This document shows positions 11,719-21,209 of a DNA stretch of 45,744 nt, one piece after another; the first letter of the stretch is position 1; the number at the start of each line of letters is the position of its first letter. The translations under genes were made by a program, and so were the position numbers. Source of the DNA: an uncultured Clostridia bacterium (GTDB lineage: Bacteria > Bacillota > Clostridia > Peptostreptococcales > Acidaminobacteraceae). Below the pieces are notes generated by a model. It was not told the DNA's origin. It did no database searches and was given only the letters and a program-made list of their open reading frames with translations. The DNA is taken from the NCBI GenBank assembly GCA_927417275.1, contig CAKMJV010000002.1, positions 1 through 45,744 on the forward strand. Reading direction: 5' to 3'.

Positions 11719-12825
11719 TTATTTTGAAATTCTACAAGGCAATACGAGGTAGATATAGTTGTCATTATCCATAGGTTTAATAATACATGGACTCACATTG
11801 TTAACAAACTCTATTTTAATGTCTTCACTGTCTACAATTTTGAGTGCATCAATTAAGTATTTAGGATTAAAACCAATTTCTAAGTCTTGTCCTTCTAATT
11901 TAATATGCACTTTTTCAACGGAACTACCCATTTCAGAATTAGAAGTAATTTTGATAAAATCATCTTTCACTTCAAATTTAATGGCTACATTTTTATTTTC
12001 TCTTGCCATAAGAAAAGATCGATCAATAGCAGTTAGAAATGAATCGGTAGAAGTAATTGCTACAGATTTATGTTCTGTAGGTAGTATTTGATTATAATTG
12101 ATAAATTCTCCAGCTAATAAACGCGAATAAACTTTCAAGTCACCAGTAGAGAAAAGGACTTGCTTATCGTCAAAAGAAATTCTCAAATCACCTTTACTAT
12201 CATTTTGAGAGAGTAATTTATTGATTTCATTTAATGTTCTACCTGGAACAACCGCTTTTTTATTAAGGTCTGTTTTAATGATCGCCTTTTTTATAGCCAT
12301 TCTAAAACCATCTATGGCTACCATGTTAAACTTACCATTTTCTATTTCTAATAAAGCACCTGTTAAGATGGGTCTTGATTCATCTTGAGAAATCGCAAAA
12401 CTGGTTTGTCTAATCATATTTGCAAACAACTCTTTATCAATAAGAAATGAATTTTCTTGATCCATATTTGGAAGCTCAGGGTATTCATTACCAGGTAAAC
12501 CGACTATTTTAAAATTAGAATCACCACATGTAATTTCAACCACATGATTTTCATTAATGTTAAATGTAATTTCTTCATTAGGTAATTTTCTAATGAGTTC
12601 TGAAAATAATCTAGCAGGTATAACGATGCTGCCTGTTTCAATAATCGTTGCTTCAACAGTTGTTTCAATACTTAAACTTAAGTCATTACCAATTAATTTT
12701 AATGATCCATTAGTGGCTTCAAAAAAGAGTCCAGAGAGTATAGGTAAAGTTGTTTTGCTTGAAACTGCTTTAGAGACCATGTTAATCGCATTTGACAAAA
12801 TATTTTGCTGGCATTTGAATTTCAT
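11719..12825 (-). CDS. dnaN: DNA polymerase III beta subunit (sliding clamp)
   Basis: This 368-residue clamp forms a dimeric ring on DNA and gives polymerase III its processivity. It has the usual N-terminal start (MKFKCQQNILSNAI), the three repeated clamp folds and the C-terminal sequence ending near the client-binding pocket (VLPCR). The true start is the ATG at 12825, 7 bases after GAGGGAGG. A 38-residue upstream extension in the same frame runs through the DnaA-trio and AT-rich part of oriC and is not coding. It follows dnaA across a 229-base origin segment. Confidence 0.96.
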   Translation of the reverse strand: MKFKCQQNILSNAINMVSKAVSSKTTLPILSGLFFEATNGSLKLIGNDLSLSIETTVEATIIETGSIVIPARLFSELIRKLPNEEITFNINENHVVEITCGDSNFKIVGLPGNEYPELPNMDQENSFLIDKELFANMIRQTSFAISQDESRPILTGALLEIENGKFNMVAIDGFRMAIKKAIIKTDLNKKAVVPGRTLNEINKLLSQNDSKGDLRISFDDKQVLFSTGDLKVYSRLLAGEFINYNQILPTEHKSVAITSTDSFLTAIDRSFLMARENKNVAIKFEVKDDFIKITSNSEMGSSVEKVHIKLEGQDLEIGFNPKYLIDALKIVDSEDIKIEFVNNVSPCIIKPMDNDNYIYLVLPCRISK

Positions 12826-13054
12826 AATGGATCCTCCCTCGTATAAATAATATATAAAATAATATATAAACAAAAACAGTAATAGTAGTAGGCGCTGTTG
12901 ATTTGTGGAAAACAACTCATAGGCCTTATAAAGACACAAAAAAGTATTAAAAAAATCTGTTGATGAAAGTCGTTAAAAACAACAAGTTATACACAGTGGA
13001 TAAAGTATCGATTCAATTAAAGTTATCAACAATCATTTTATAAACATAATAACA
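12826..13054. other. oriC, dnaA-dnaN part (DnaA boxes plus unwinding region)
   Basis: This 229-base gap holds DnaA boxes TTATACACA (12987-12995, +), TTATCAACA (13023-13031, +), a one-off AGTGGATAA (12995-13003, -) and TTTTCCACA read on the minus strand (12904-12912). They lead into the DnaA-trio and AT-rich stretch at 12843-12912. This matches the melting half of a Bacillus-type bipartite origin. Confidence 0.88.
12843..12912 (-). other. Basal unwinding element: DnaA box, GC spacer, DnaA-trios, AT-rich DUE
   Basis: Read on the minus strand: TTTTCCACA (12904-12912), a diverged second box (xxATCAACA), GCGCC, then CTA CTA CTA TTA (trios 3'-GAT-5' on the other strand, 12880-12891), then about 34 bases that are nearly all A/T (12843-12876). 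This is the order known for the Bacillus subtilis unwinding system, where DnaA spreads from the boxes onto single-stranded trios. Confidence 0.85.
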
Positions 13055-14386
13055 CTATTCACCTTTAATATCTTTAATCATGCTGTCTATTTTGTTTTTT
13101 AGATCAAAATCAGAAACGAGTTCCGTACTAATTTTTTCACATGCATGTATTACGGTGGTATGATCCCTACCGCCAAATTCTTCTCCTATTTTAGGCAACG
13201 ATAAGTCTGTGAGTTCTCTTGCAATATACATGGCTATTTGTCTTGGATATGCTATTTGTCTGGTTCTTTTTTTAGATTCAAAATCTTCTATCTTCATATT
13301 AAAGTACTCTGCTACAGTCGCTTTAATAAAATCAACATCAATTTTTCTCACACGTGTTGTAGATATAATATCTTTGAGCGCTTCATTTGTAAGTGATATA
13401 TCCACTTCTCTTTTGGTTAGTGTAGAATAAGCAACCACTCTATTTAGAGCACCTTCAAGTTCTCTTATGTTGGATTTGATTTTAGTCGCTATAAATTCAA
13501 AAACTTCTCCAGGTATGTCTATGCGATCTCTTTCTGATTTTTTCTTTAATATAGCGATACGTGTTTCATAATCTGGTGGTTGAATATCTGTTATAAGTCC
13601 CCATTCAAATCTTGAACGTAATCTGTCTTCAAGTGTTGGAATTTCTTTAGGTGGGCGATCTGATGATACGATGATTTGCTTATTTGCTTCATATAATGCA
13701 TTAAAAGTATGGAAGAATTCTTCTTGTGTTCTTTCTTTACCGGCAATAAATTGAATATCATCCACTAAGAGAACATCGACGGTTCTGTATTTATTTCTAA
13801 ACGCTTCATTTTTATCATCTTTAATGGAGTTGATCAGTTCATTCGTGAACTTTTCACTTGAGACATAGAAGACTTTAGAATTTTTATTTTGTGAGAGTAT
13901 ATAATGACCAATGGCATGCATTAAGTGTGTTTTGCCTAGTCCAACGCCACCATAAATAAAAAGTGGGTTGTATGATTTTGCTGGTGACTCTGCAACAGCT
14001 AGTGAAGCCGCATGTGCAAAGCGATTACTATTACCAACGACAAACTCATTAAACACATATCGAGGATTCAAATTGTTTGTTTCAAATAAATCTGTATTAG
14101 ATGTATCTTTAGATTGATTTAAGTCCAATGTGTTTTCTTCAGGAATAATGTATTTAATGATAAAATCAGTGTTCGTAACAAATTTTACGGTGGTTTTGAT
14201 TAAATCATTGTATCTGTTTTCTAATATGTTTCGATTTAAGTTGCCTGAAGTTTGAAGGATAATCGTATTGCCTTCGATTGCTATAGGTACGATATTCTCG
14301 ATCCAAGTACTATAACTTAAAGGCATCAGTTCATTTTTCATGTTCTGTCGTGCTTCTTCCCAAATTTCTAATAAGCGATTATCCAT
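13055..14386 (-). CDS. dnaA: Chromosomal replication initiator protein DnaA
   Basis: This 443-residue AAA+ initiator binds DnaA boxes and melts oriC. Domain I is at about 1-80, a linker at 81-108, and the AAA+ domain has Walker A GGVGLGKT at 146-153, Walker B LLVDD at 206-210 and an arginine-rich RLRSRF at 255-260. Domain IV carries the DNA-binding signature GGRDHTTV at 405-412. The length is typical of Firmicutes. The ATG follows AGGAGG. It is flanked on both sides by DnaA-box clusters, so autoregulation is expected. It is divergent from rpmH and leads the dnaA-dnaN-rlbA-recF-gyrB-gyrA block. Confidence 0.98.
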   Translation of the reverse strand: MDNRLLEIWEEARQNMKNELMPLSYSTWIENIVPIAIEGNTIILQTSGNLNRNILENRYNDLIKTTVKFVTNTDFIIKYIIPEENTLDLNQSKDTSNTDLFETNNLNPRYVFNEFVVGNSNRFAHAASLAVAESPAKSYNPLFIYGGVGLGKTHLMHAIGHYILSQNKNSKVFYVSSEKFTNELINSIKDDKNEAFRNKYRTVDVLLVDDIQFIAGKERTQEEFFHTFNALYEANKQIIVSSDRPPKEIPTLEDRLRSRFEWGLITDIQPPDYETRIAILKKKSERDRIDIPGEVFEFIATKIKSNIRELEGALNRVVAYSTLTKREVDISLTNEALKDIISTTRVRKIDVDFIKATVAEYFNMKIEDFESKKRTRQIAYPRQIAMYIARELTDLSLPKIGEEFGGRDHTTVIHACEKISTELVSDFDLKNKIDSMIKDIKGE

Positions 14387-14550
14387 GCGTTATCCTCCTA
14401 AATATTATGATTATCAACAGTTTAAAGAGATAGGCTGTTGATAAAGTATGACATATTTCTGATGTTTTTTAAAATTAAAACAGTTACTAAAAATGTGGAT
14501 AAAAAATGTTAAAATATAGTTATCAACAGAAAAGGGGTTGATTTATCAAC

Positions 14551-14581
14551 AGTATACACAGTTAGATAATCAAAAAGTCAA
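14551..14581 (-). promoter_or_regulatory. dnaA: Candidate dnaA promoter
   Basis: On the minus strand TTGACT and TATACT are separated by 19 bases, about 165 bases before the dnaA ATG and touching a TTATCAACA box. The spacing is longer than ideal. The box overlap would fit DnaA autorepression. Confidence 0.35.
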
Positions 14582-14902
14582 AAAAAAATGACAAACAATC
14601 AACAATCACGAGTTATCCACAAATTTTTACTAACACGTTGTCTAAATTGTGAGTACAAATTATTTTAACAAATTTCAAGCCACTTTTCAAACTTATCCAC
14701 AAAAAAGAATATAATATATTTTTGTGGATAAAATTTTACATAAGATTAAAATTTAAAATATGTGGATGATTGTGTTTTTTTATTCAAATTTCTGTGTATG
14801 AAATGTTTATAACTACTAAATAAGTCTTTTTTATATTTCTTCCTTACTATATATAGTATGATGGACAATTTGTAGATCAAAAAAACCTTTGTTTCTTTAA
14901 AC

Positions 14903-14931
14903 TTGACAGAGATAAAGGTTCAAGTTATAAT
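14903..14931 (+). promoter_or_regulatory. Consensus sigma-A promoter of rpmH
   Basis: TTGACA, a 17-base spacer and TATAAT: a perfect vegetative promoter 70 bases before rpmH. It probably drives rpmH and, by read-through, rnpA-yidD-yidC-jag. Confidence 0.9.
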
Positions 14932-15001
14932 GTTTTAGCGGACTTATGAAAAAAAATATGTTTATATATATGTATATGTAAAGTTTAAGGAGGTGTCTGG
15001 A

Positions 15002-15136
15002 ATGAAAAGAACTTATCAACCTAAAAAGAGACAGAGAAAAGTTGAACACGGTTTTCGCAAAAGAATGAAAACAAGTGCAGGCAGAAATGTCATTAAAGCA
15101 AGAAGAAGAAAAGGTAGAAAAAAATTATCTGCTTAA
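15002..15136 (+). CDS. rpmH: 50S ribosomal protein L34
   Basis: This 44-residue, Arg/Lys-rich ribosomal protein of the large subunit has the family N-terminus [10 protein letters not shown] and the conserved GFRKRM core. The length is exactly that of bacterial L34. The ATG is preceded by an almost ideal ribosome site (AAGGAGGTG, 14987-14995) and a perfect vegetative promoter. An attenuator-like hairpin follows, then rnpA, as at most bacterial origins. Confidence 0.98.
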   Translation: MKRTYQPKKRQRKVEHGFRKRMKTSAGRNVIKARRRKGRKKLSA

Positions 15137-15142
15137 TGGATT

Positions 15143-15170
15143 AAAAGACCGCAGTCAGTGGTCTTTTTTT
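15143..15170 (+). terminator. Intrinsic terminator/attenuator between rpmH and rnpA
   Basis: The stem AAAAGACC/GGTCTTTT has a 9-base loop and is followed by a run of T's. It lies 6 bases after the rpmH stop and only 24 bases before rnpA. It probably lets L34 be made in excess over RNase P protein, with partial read-through, as known for the rpmH-rnpA operon in other bacteria. Confidence 0.85.
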
Positions 15171-15193
15171 GTAATTAGCATAATGGAGGCATG

Positions 15194-15517
15194 ATGACTT
15201 TTGAAAGTTTAAAGAAACCTTCAGAGTTTTCCAAAGTCTATAAGCGTGGAAAATCATTTGCCGATAAGAACATTGTTGTTTATTATCTACCCAATCAGTT
15301 GGGGGTAACACGCATTGGATTTTCTATTAGTAAAAAAGTAGGAAATAGCGTCGTAAGAAATAGAGTCAGAAGGCGGATTAGAGAGTCATTCAGGTTGAAT
15401 TTTAGCGGTTTTGGTGGGTATGATTTGATTTTTGTAGCGCGCGTGCGCTCAAATCAAGCAGATTATAACGAATTGACAAAATCTTTAAAATACATATTTA
15501 GAAAGATATCTCTATAG
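15194..15517 (+). CDS. rnpA: Ribonuclease P protein component
   Basis: This 107-residue basic protein partners the RNase P RNA to cut 5' leaders from pre-tRNAs. The family signature KKVGNSVVRNRVRRRIRE includes the RNR motif (about 55-64). Two ATGs are in frame. The one at 15191 is only 1 base from GGAGG, so 15194, 4 bases away, is preferred. It follows rpmH across the attenuator and precedes yidD by 24 bases. The RNase P RNA gene is not in this window. Confidence 0.95.
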   Translation: MTFESLKKPSEFSKVYKRGKSFADKNIVVYYLPNQLGVTRIGFSISKKVGNSVVRNRVRRRIRESFRLNFSGFGGYDLIFVARVRSNQADYNELTKSLKYIFRKISL

Positions 15518-15541
15518 TTATTTTTTTGGAAAGTGTATTTT

Positions 15542-15751
15542 ATGAAGAGTGTGTTGATTTTGATAATAAGAGTTTATCAAAAATATATTTCACCTATATT
15601 GGGTAGCAATTGTAGGTTTCATCCTACCTGTTCTCAATATGCAATTTTGGCGATTGAAAAGTATGGTGCGATAAAAGGATCTCGTTTAAGTATAAAGCGT
15701 ATTCTTAAATGTCATCCCTTTCATCCAGGTGGATACGACCCATTAGAGTAG
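15542..15751 (+). CDS. yidD: Membrane protein insertion efficiency factor YidD
   Basis: This 69-residue, probably membrane-attached protein has the signature [11 protein letters not shown] with C24 and C30 and the C-terminal HPGGYDPL. It lies between rnpA and yidC in most bacteria and assists YidC-dependent membrane insertion. The ATG at 15542 sits 8 bases after GGAAAG. An upstream in-frame GTG (15533) overlaps that site and is unlikely. Confidence 0.93.
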   Translation: MKSVLILIIRVYQKYISPILGSNCRFHPTCSQYAILAIEKYGAIKGSRLSIKRILKCHPFHPGGYDPLE

Positions 15752-15770
15752 AATTAGGAGGGTATTAAAG

Positions 15771-16496
15771 TTGGCTATATTTGCACAAATTTTCGGGTAC
15801 TTATTAGGTTTAATTTATACGATTGTAAATGATTATGGTATAGCGATTATTTTATTTACATTGATAACTAAGTTGTTATTAATGCCTTTTACAATTAAAC
15901 AAATGCGTTCTTCAAAAGCGATGGCTGTTATTCAACCAAAAATGAAGGAAATACAAGAAAAATATAAAGACAATAAAGAAAAGCAAAATCAAATGCTTGT
16001 TGAACTATATAAGGAACATAAGTATAATCCTTTAAGTGGTTGTTTACCTCTTTTAATTCAGTTCCCTATTATCATCGGTCTTTTTACGGCATTAAGAGAA
16101 CCAGGTACCTATGTGTTTATCGACAATCCAGATTTATTAGTAAGTGCAACACAAGATACTTTTCTATGGATTAAGAACCTTTCTTTACCTGATTTAATGG
16201 GTAATGTCGTTTCTTCAGGTCCTGATTGGTTTGTAGGTTTACCAGGTATCATGCCTATTTTGTCGGCTGCTTTAACTTATGTACAAATGTCTTCTATGAA
16301 TGCGACTACGCCATCTAGTGATAATAAGGCGATGAACAGTCAAATGAAAATTATGCAAACGATATTTCCAGTAATGATTCTTTTCTGGGGTACATCATTG
16401 TCTGCGGGTTTAATATTGTATTGGACCGTAGGTAGTATTTTCCAAATTGTTCAGCAACGTATTATGAATGCGCCAGCTAAGGGGGATGCGAAATAA
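15771..16496 (+). CDS. yidC: Membrane protein insertase YidC (Oxa1 family)
   Basis: This 241-residue insertase places membrane proteins with or without the Sec translocon. It has the short Gram-positive form, with transmembrane segments at about 16-38, 86-110, 155-180 and 198-222. A Lys in the hydrophilic groove (K34, TKLLLMPF) takes the place of the functional Arg of SpoIIIJ. There is no lipoprotein signal or lipobox Cys, unlike Bacillus SpoIIIJ, which resembles clostridial forms. The start is TTG, 8 bases after GGAGGG. The stop overlaps the jag start by one base. Confidence 0.95.
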   Translation: MAIFAQIFGYLLGLIYTIVNDYGIAIILFTLITKLLLMPFTIKQMRSSKAMAVIQPKMKEIQEKYKDNKEKQNQMLVELYKEHKYNPLSGCLPLLIQFPIIIGLFTALREPGTYVFIDNPDLLVSATQDTFLWIKNLSLPDLMGNVVSSGPDWFVGLPGIMPILSAALTYVQMSSMNATTPSSDNKAMNSQMKIMQTIFPVMILFWGTSLSAGLILYWTVGSIFQIVQQRIMNAPAKGDAK

Positions 16497-17131
16497 TGAA
16501 ATTTGTTGAGAAATCCGGAAAAAGTGTTGAAGAAGCACTTCGTTTAGCACTTATTGAGCTTGAAGTAACACGCGAGCAAGTTGAAATAGAAATTCTTGAA
16601 GAAGGTTCAAAAGGTTTTTTGGGTTTAGGTGCAAAAGAAACACGTATTAAAGTGTCTAAGAAAAACACTTCAACTGATGTTGCACAAAACTTCTTAGGAC
16701 AGTTGTTAAAAGAGATGCACATAAAAGCGGATATCGAATGTGAGCAAGTTGAAGAAACATTAAATATCAACATGATTGGCGAAGATATGGCTATTTTAAT
16801 AGGTAAAAGAGGTCAAACTTTAGATTCTTTACAGTATTTAGTGAGTTTGGTTGTAAATAAAGACAGAGAAAGTTATTTAAGAGTTATTTTAGATACTGAA
16901 AATTATCGTGCAAAGCGAAAAGAAACGCTTGAATCACTTGCAGATAAATTAGCGCTTAAAGTAAAAAAATCTAGAAAAAATGTAATTCTTGAACCAATGA
17001 ATCCATATGAAAGAAGAATTATTCACTCAACACTTCAGAATAATCCAAATGTAAGCACTAAATCTGAAGGTGATGAACCTTATAGAAAAGTAGTGATTTA
17101 CTATGACTATAAAAAGAATAAAGTGAACTAA
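16496..17131 (+). CDS. jag: RNA-binding protein Jag/KhpB (EloR)
   Basis: This 211-residue protein has three parts: the N-terminal Jag domain (1-55, with the GSKGFLGLGAKE motif), a KH domain with the GKRG loop (103-106) and a C-terminal R3H domain (R173...H177). In other Firmicutes it forms a complex with KhpA and affects cell elongation and division through RNA binding. It shares one base with the yidC stop (TAATG), so the two are translationally coupled. A terminator at 17137-17166 ends this operon. Confidence 0.94.
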   Translation: MKFVEKSGKSVEEALRLALIELEVTREQVEIEILEEGSKGFLGLGAKETRIKVSKKNTSTDVAQNFLGQLLKEMHIKADIECEQVEETLNINMIGEDMAILIGKRGQTLDSLQYLVSLVVNKDRESYLRVILDTENYRAKRKETLESLADKLALKVKKSRKNVILEPMNPYERRIIHSTLQNNPNVSTKSEGDEPYRKVVIYYDYKKNKVN

Positions 17132-17136
17132 TCCTA

Positions 17137-17166
17137 ATAACCCAGTTAAACACTGGGTTATATTTT
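17137..17166 (+). terminator. Intrinsic terminator after jag
   Basis: The 9-bp stem ATAACCCAG/CTGGGTTAT with a 7-base loop is followed by a T-rich stretch, 6 bases after the jag stop. It separates rpmH-jag from mnmE. Confidence 0.8.
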
Positions 17167-17185
17167 AATTTACAGGAGAAGTAAA

Positions 17186-18553
17186 ATGTTAGTTGATACA
17201 ATAGTTGCAATTTCAACACCTATAGGTGAAGGTGCGATAGGTATTATAAGAATGAGTGGGCCTGAGGCCTTTCATATAATAGATCAAATATTCGTATCCC
17301 CTACCCATACACCTTTAAAAAATAGGGTTTTAACTTATGGGCATATAATAGAAGACCATCAAGTAATCGATGAAGTCATGGTCGTAAAAATGCACGCGCC
17401 ATCAACATATACATGTGAAGATGTGGTAGAAATTAATTGTCATGGTGGCATTATACCACTTAGAGAAATACTCTCGCGCATTCAAAGAAAAGGTGCAAGA
17501 ATGGCAGAGCGTGGAGAATTCACACAGCGCGCATTTTTAAATGGAAGAATAGATTTAACACAAGCTGAATCTGTAATGGATTTAATCTCTGCTAAAACGA
17601 AAAAAGGGTTTGATATTGCCTTAAATCAATTAGAAGGTCATCTTTCTAAACGGGTTAAACAGGCTAGAATGGATATGATGGCTTTGATGGCTTTTATTGA
17701 AGTTGGCATCGATTACCCAGAAGAAGATATAGAAGATATATCATATGAAGAGATAAGTGATCGCTTAAGTCAGGTTGAAGTTTTTTTAAGTGGTTTACTT
17801 GAAAATGCTGAAAATGGTAGAATACTAAGAGAAGGTTTAAAAACGGCGATTGTTGGAAAACCGAATGTAGGGAAATCAAGTTTGATGAACGCCTTATTAA
17901 AAGATGCGCGTGCGATCGTAACTGAAATTGCAGGTACTACCAGAGATTTAATTGAGGAATTTATGAATATTGGCGGTATACCTATTAAATTGGTGGATAC
18001 TGCTGGTATCAGAGATACAGAAGATGTCGTTGAAAAAATTGGCGTCGAGCGTTCAAAAATCGCTTTTAATGAAGCTGACTTAATTATTTTTATGTTGAAT
18101 GCAGCAGAAGCATTGTCAGAAGAAGATTTATTGATTATGGATCTCGTAAAGGATAAACATGCTATTGTAATCGTAAATAAAACAGATTTAGAGCAGAAAA
18201 TAGATTATTCAAAGATTGAGATGTTACTCCACGATAAACGGATTATTAGAACATCCATAGAACGTGACACAGGTATTTCTGATGTTGAAAAAGCGATTTC
18301 AGAGATGGTGCTTACGCAGCAAGTTGGTGTCAGTGAAAATGAAATAATCAGCAATTCACGTCATATTCATTTGCTAGAAGCGGCTTTAAAAAATGTGAAA
18401 GATGCAAAAAAAGCCACTCAAACGCGATTGCCCTATGATTTTATAGAAGTAGATATTAAGGATGCTATTTTAAATCTCGGTAAAATTACAGGTGAATCTG
18501 TTGAAAGTGATTTATTAAATAGTATATTTAGCAATTTTTGCTTAGGAAAATAA
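17186..18553 (+). CDS. mnmE: tRNA modification GTPase MnmE
   Basis: This 455-residue GTPase works with MnmG to modify the wobble uridine of tRNAs (cmnm5U34). The N-terminal tetrahydrofolate-binding domain is followed by a helical domain with the inserted G domain: G1 GKPNVGKS 224-231, G2 GTTRD 250-254, G3 DTAG 271-274 and G4 NKTD 331-334. The C-terminal catalytic Cys motif is present as FCLGK (451-455). The ribosome site AGGAGA fits the ATG. It ends 10 bases before mnmG, its partner. Confidence 0.97.
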   Translation: MLVDTIVAISTPIGEGAIGIIRMSGPEAFHIIDQIFVSPTHTPLKNRVLTYGHIIEDHQVIDEVMVVKMHAPSTYTCEDVVEINCHGGIIPLREILSRIQRKGARMAERGEFTQRAFLNGRIDLTQAESVMDLISAKTKKGFDIALNQLEGHLSKRVKQARMDMMALMAFIEVGIDYPEEDIEDISYEEISDRLSQVEVFLSGLLENAENGRILREGLKTAIVGKPNVGKSSLMNALLKDARAIVTEIAGTTRDLIEEFMNIGGIPIKLVDTAGIRDTEDVVEKIGVERSKIAFNEADLIIFMLNAAEALSEEDLLIMDLVKDKHAIVIVNKTDLEQKIDYSKIEMLLHDKRIIRTSIERDTGISDVEKAISEMVLTQQVGVSENEIISNSRHIHLLEAALKNVKDAKKATQTRLPYDFIEVDIKDAILNLGKITGESVESDLLNSIFSNFCLGK

Positions 18554-18563
18554 GGAGTATATA

Positions 18564-20450
18564 ATGGTAAGAACCTATGATGCTGGCAACTATGACTGTA
18601 TAGTTGTTGGCGCAGGACATGCAGGATGTGAAGCCGCACTGGCCAGTGCACGAATGGGTGTAAAAACGCTGGTACTTTCTATAAATTTAGATTCAATTGC
18701 GATGATGCCTTGTAATCCGTCTATTGGTGGAACAGGAAAAGGGCATCTAGTAAAAGAAATTGATGCTTTAGGTGGTGAAATGGGCTTAAACATCGATCGT
18801 TCATTTTTGCAAAGTAAAATGCTCAATAGCAGTAAAGGCCCTGCAGTTCATTCTTTACGTGCACAAGCAGATAAAAATAAGTATCATACCGAAATGAAGC
18901 GCGTTATGGAGAACACGGAGCATTTGCATGTAAAGCAGGCTGAAGTTTCTCAAATTGTAATAGAAGATGGAAAACTCAAAGGTGTTATCACACAAACAGG
19001 TAGTTATTATAAAAGTAATGTTATCGTGTTAGCAACAGGAACGTATTTAGGAAGCACGATTTTTATAGGAGATGCTTTAATTCAAAGCGGTCCAAATGGC
19101 CTCGCTGCTTCATACGACTTGGTTAAAGATCTAAAAAAGCACGATATTGAACTTAGAAGATTTAAAACGGGTACGCCTGCACGTATAGATGGTCGAACTT
19201 TAAATTATGATGAAATGGAAATTCAATGGGGAGACAAAGCATACGAATTGTTTTCATTTATGAATGATCATGTTGAACTGGACGAAATGCCGTGTTGGTT
19301 AACATATACGAATCAAGAAACACATGATGTTATATTAAATAATTTAGATCGTTCTGGTCTTTTTACAGGAACGATAGAAGGAACGGGTCCACGGTATTGT
19401 CCTTCTATTGAAACAAAACTCTTGCGATTCACAGATAAACCAAGACATCAATTGTTTATAGAGCCTGAAGGGCGTGATACAAATGAAATGTATGTTCAAG
19501 GTATGTCTACGAGTATGTCTGAGGATGTTCAACTTGCTTTTATGCGAACGATTCCTGGGTTAAGAAACTGTGAAATTATGAGACCTGCTTATGCCATTGA
19601 GTATGATTGTATTAACCCGCTTGATTTGTCGTTATCATTAGAGTTTAAGGAAATCGAAGGCTTGTTTTCTGCAGGTCAATTTAATGGTACTTCTGGTTAT
19701 GAAGAAGCTGCTGCGCAAGGACTTATAGCTGGGATTAATGCTGCTTTAAAAGTAAAAGGTCAATCGCCATTTATATTGGACCGATCTGAAGCATACATTG
19801 GTGTTTTAATTGATGACCTTGTCACTAAAGGAACAGATGAGCCATATAGGATGATGACCTCTCGTTCTGAGTATCGATTACTTTTGCGACAAGACAATGC
19901 AGATTTAAGACTTACACAAAAAGGTTACGATATAGGATTGGTTAAGGATTCACGTTATAGTAAGTTTACGCGAAAACTGCAAATGATTGAAGAAGAACTT
20001 ATGCGTGTTTCAAAAGTTACACTAAAAGCGACAGACTTAAATCCTATTTTTGAAGCCATGGGTATTCCGGTGGTTACTCAAGGATTTAAAATTATAGATT
20101 TGTTAAAGCGACCAGAAATTTTTTATAAGCATTTAGAATCCATTGACGTGAATAGACCGAGTGATCTAACCATAGATGTCATTAAGCAAGTCGAAGTATC
20201 TTTAAAATATGAGGGATATATTAAGAAGCAACTTCAACAAGTTGAAAAGTTTAAGTCACTTGAGGAAAAAAAGTTGCCTGAGGGTATTGATTATTCCTCA
20301 ATTGATGGTTTAAGGTTGGAGGCAAGACAAAAACTAGATGCAATTAAACCCACTTCTATCGGGCAAGCTTCTAGAATTTCAGGTGTTTCACCAGCAGATA
20401 TATCTGTTCTTTTGGTGTATATTGAACAGTTTAGAAGAAGGGGAAATTAA
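18564..20450 (+). CDS. mnmG: tRNA uridine-5-carboxymethylaminomethyl modification enzyme MnmG (GidA)
   Basis: This 628-residue FAD enzyme is the partner of MnmE in wobble-uridine modification. The FAD-binding motif GAGHAG lies at 16-21. The family motifs [11 protein letters not shown] (middle) and [10 protein letters not shown] (later) are intact. The C-terminal helical domain for MnmE/tRNA binding is complete and the length is normal. ATG follows AAGGAG. It starts 10 bases after mnmE and ends 2 bases before rsmG. Confidence 0.97.
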   Translation: MVRTYDAGNYDCIVVGAGHAGCEAALASARMGVKTLVLSINLDSIAMMPCNPSIGGTGKGHLVKEIDALGGEMGLNIDRSFLQSKMLNSSKGPAVHSLRAQADKNKYHTEMKRVMENTEHLHVKQAEVSQIVIEDGKLKGVITQTGSYYKSNVIVLATGTYLGSTIFIGDALIQSGPNGLAASYDLVKDLKKHDIELRRFKTGTPARIDGRTLNYDEMEIQWGDKAYELFSFMNDHVELDEMPCWLTYTNQETHDVILNNLDRSGLFTGTIEGTGPRYCPSIETKLLRFTDKPRHQLFIEPEGRDTNEMYVQGMSTSMSEDVQLAFMRTIPGLRNCEIMRPAYAIEYDCINPLDLSLSLEFKEIEGLFSAGQFNGTSGYEEAAAQGLIAGINAALKVKGQSPFILDRSEAYIGVLIDDLVTKGTDEPYRMMTSRSEYRLLLRQDNADLRLTQKGYDIGLVKDSRYSKFTRKLQMIEEELMRVSKVTLKATDLNPIFEAMGIPVVTQGFKIIDLLKRPEIFYKHLESIDVNRPSDLTIDVIKQVEVSLKYEGYIKKQLQQVEKFKSLEEKKLPEGIDYSSIDGLRLEARQKLDAIKPTSIGQASRISGVSPADISVLLVYIEQFRRRGN

Positions 20451-20452
20451 GT

Positions 20453-21151
20453 ATGAAGCAGTATTTTGATGAAATTGGTATAAATGTAACACCGCATCAA
20501 TTAGAGCAGCTTGAATTGTTTTATAATCTGCTTATTCAAGAGAATGAAAAATACAATTTAACAGCAATTACCGACAAAACAGAAGTTTATATTAAACATT
20601 TTATTGATTCGATGATTATCAGTAAACTGGACTTACCTTATGAGCACAAGCGCTTTATAGATATTGGTACTGGCGCGGGATTTCCTGCAATACCATTAAA
20701 AGTGATGTATCCAAGTATAGAGATTACTGGCCTTGATGCCTTAAATAAGCGTATTGGATTTATTGAACGTGCTTGTCGAGAAATTAATGTAGACGCAATG
20801 CATTTAATTCATGGCCGTGCAGAAGATTTTGGACAAGACATTAAGTATAGAGAAAAGTACGATTATGCCGTTTCACGTGCTGTAGCTGAATTGCGACTTT
20901 TATTAGAGTTTGTGATGCCCTTTGTAAAAGTGGGTGGACATTTTCTTGCTTATAAAAGTTTAAAGACAAAAACAGAATTAGACGATGCGAATAGATCGTT
21001 ATTGCTGATGCAATCTAAACTTGTTGATATGGTAACATTCGATTTACCAGGTAATTTTGGTAAACGAGAAATAATGATTATAGAAAAAATTGGAAAAATT
21101 GACAAAAAATATCCAAGAAAACCTGGTGTGCCCAAAAAGTCTCCTTTATAG
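20453..21151 (+). CDS. rsmG: 16S rRNA (guanine527-N7)-methyltransferase RsmG (GidB)
   Basis: This 232-residue SAM-dependent methyltransferase makes m7G527 in 16S rRNA, the site linked to streptomycin response. The SAM-binding motif IGTGAGFPAIPL is at 71-82. It follows the mnmG stop by 2 bases, with the ribosome site GAAGGGG inside mnmG, so it is coupled to it. The basic C-terminus (KKYPRKPGVPKK) is typical. A new promoter for parA lies just after it. Confidence 0.95.
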   Translation: MKQYFDEIGINVTPHQLEQLELFYNLLIQENEKYNLTAITDKTEVYIKHFIDSMIISKLDLPYEHKRFIDIGTGAGFPAIPLKVMYPSIEITGLDALNKRIGFIERACREINVDAMHLIHGRAEDFGQDIKYREKYDYAVSRAVAELRLLLEFVMPFVKVGGHFLAYKSLKTKTELDDANRSLLLMQSKLVDMVTFDLPGNFGKREIMIIEKIGKIDKKYPRKPGVPKKSPL

Positions 21152-21164
21152 GCTTGCAATTCCT

Positions 21165-21193
21165 TTGTTTATATAAGCATTATAAAGTATAAT
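21165..21193 (+). promoter_or_regulatory. Sigma-A promoter of parA-parB
   Basis: TTGTTT, a 17-base spacer and TATAAT lie in the 68-base rsmG-parA gap. A 13-base palindrome follows directly, so initiation would occur in or beside it. Confidence 0.7.
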
Positions 21194-21196
21194 ATA

Positions 21197-21209
21197 GTAT
21201 AGGCTATAC
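21197..21209. promoter_or_regulatory. Operator-like palindrome upstream of parA
   Basis: GTATAG-G-CTATAC, a perfect 6-base dyad around one base, lies between the parA -10 and its ribosome site AGGAGG. The position fits an operator or a start-site hairpin. No regulator is identified. Confidence 0.4.

Larger units (their letters stand above)
14387..15001. other. oriC, dnaA-rpmH part (DnaA-box cluster)
   Basis: This is the longest non-coding stretch (615 bases). Perfect TTATCCACA boxes lie at 14494-14502 (-), 14613-14621 (+), 14693-14701 (+) and 14723-14731 (-). One-mismatch TTATCAACA boxes lie at 14411-14419 (+), 14436-14444 (-), 14520-14528 (+) and 14543-14551 (+), and TCATCCACA at 14761-14769 (-). 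The surrounding DNA is very AT-rich. This is the dnaA-upstream half of a bipartite origin and also the dnaA regulatory region. The part from 14900 onward is the rpmH promoter and leader. Confidence 0.9.

Noticed and set aside
11719..12939. 406-residue version of DnaN starting at 12939
   Set aside because: The extra N-terminal residues are unlike any clamp, lie in oriC trio/AT DNA, and the ribosome site supports ATG 12825.
20860..20885. Possible second parS in rsmG (GTTTCACGTGC)
   Set aside because: Only about 11 of 16 bases match parS, and the match follows from coding sequence. A further partial match at about 21520-21540 in parA is weaker still.
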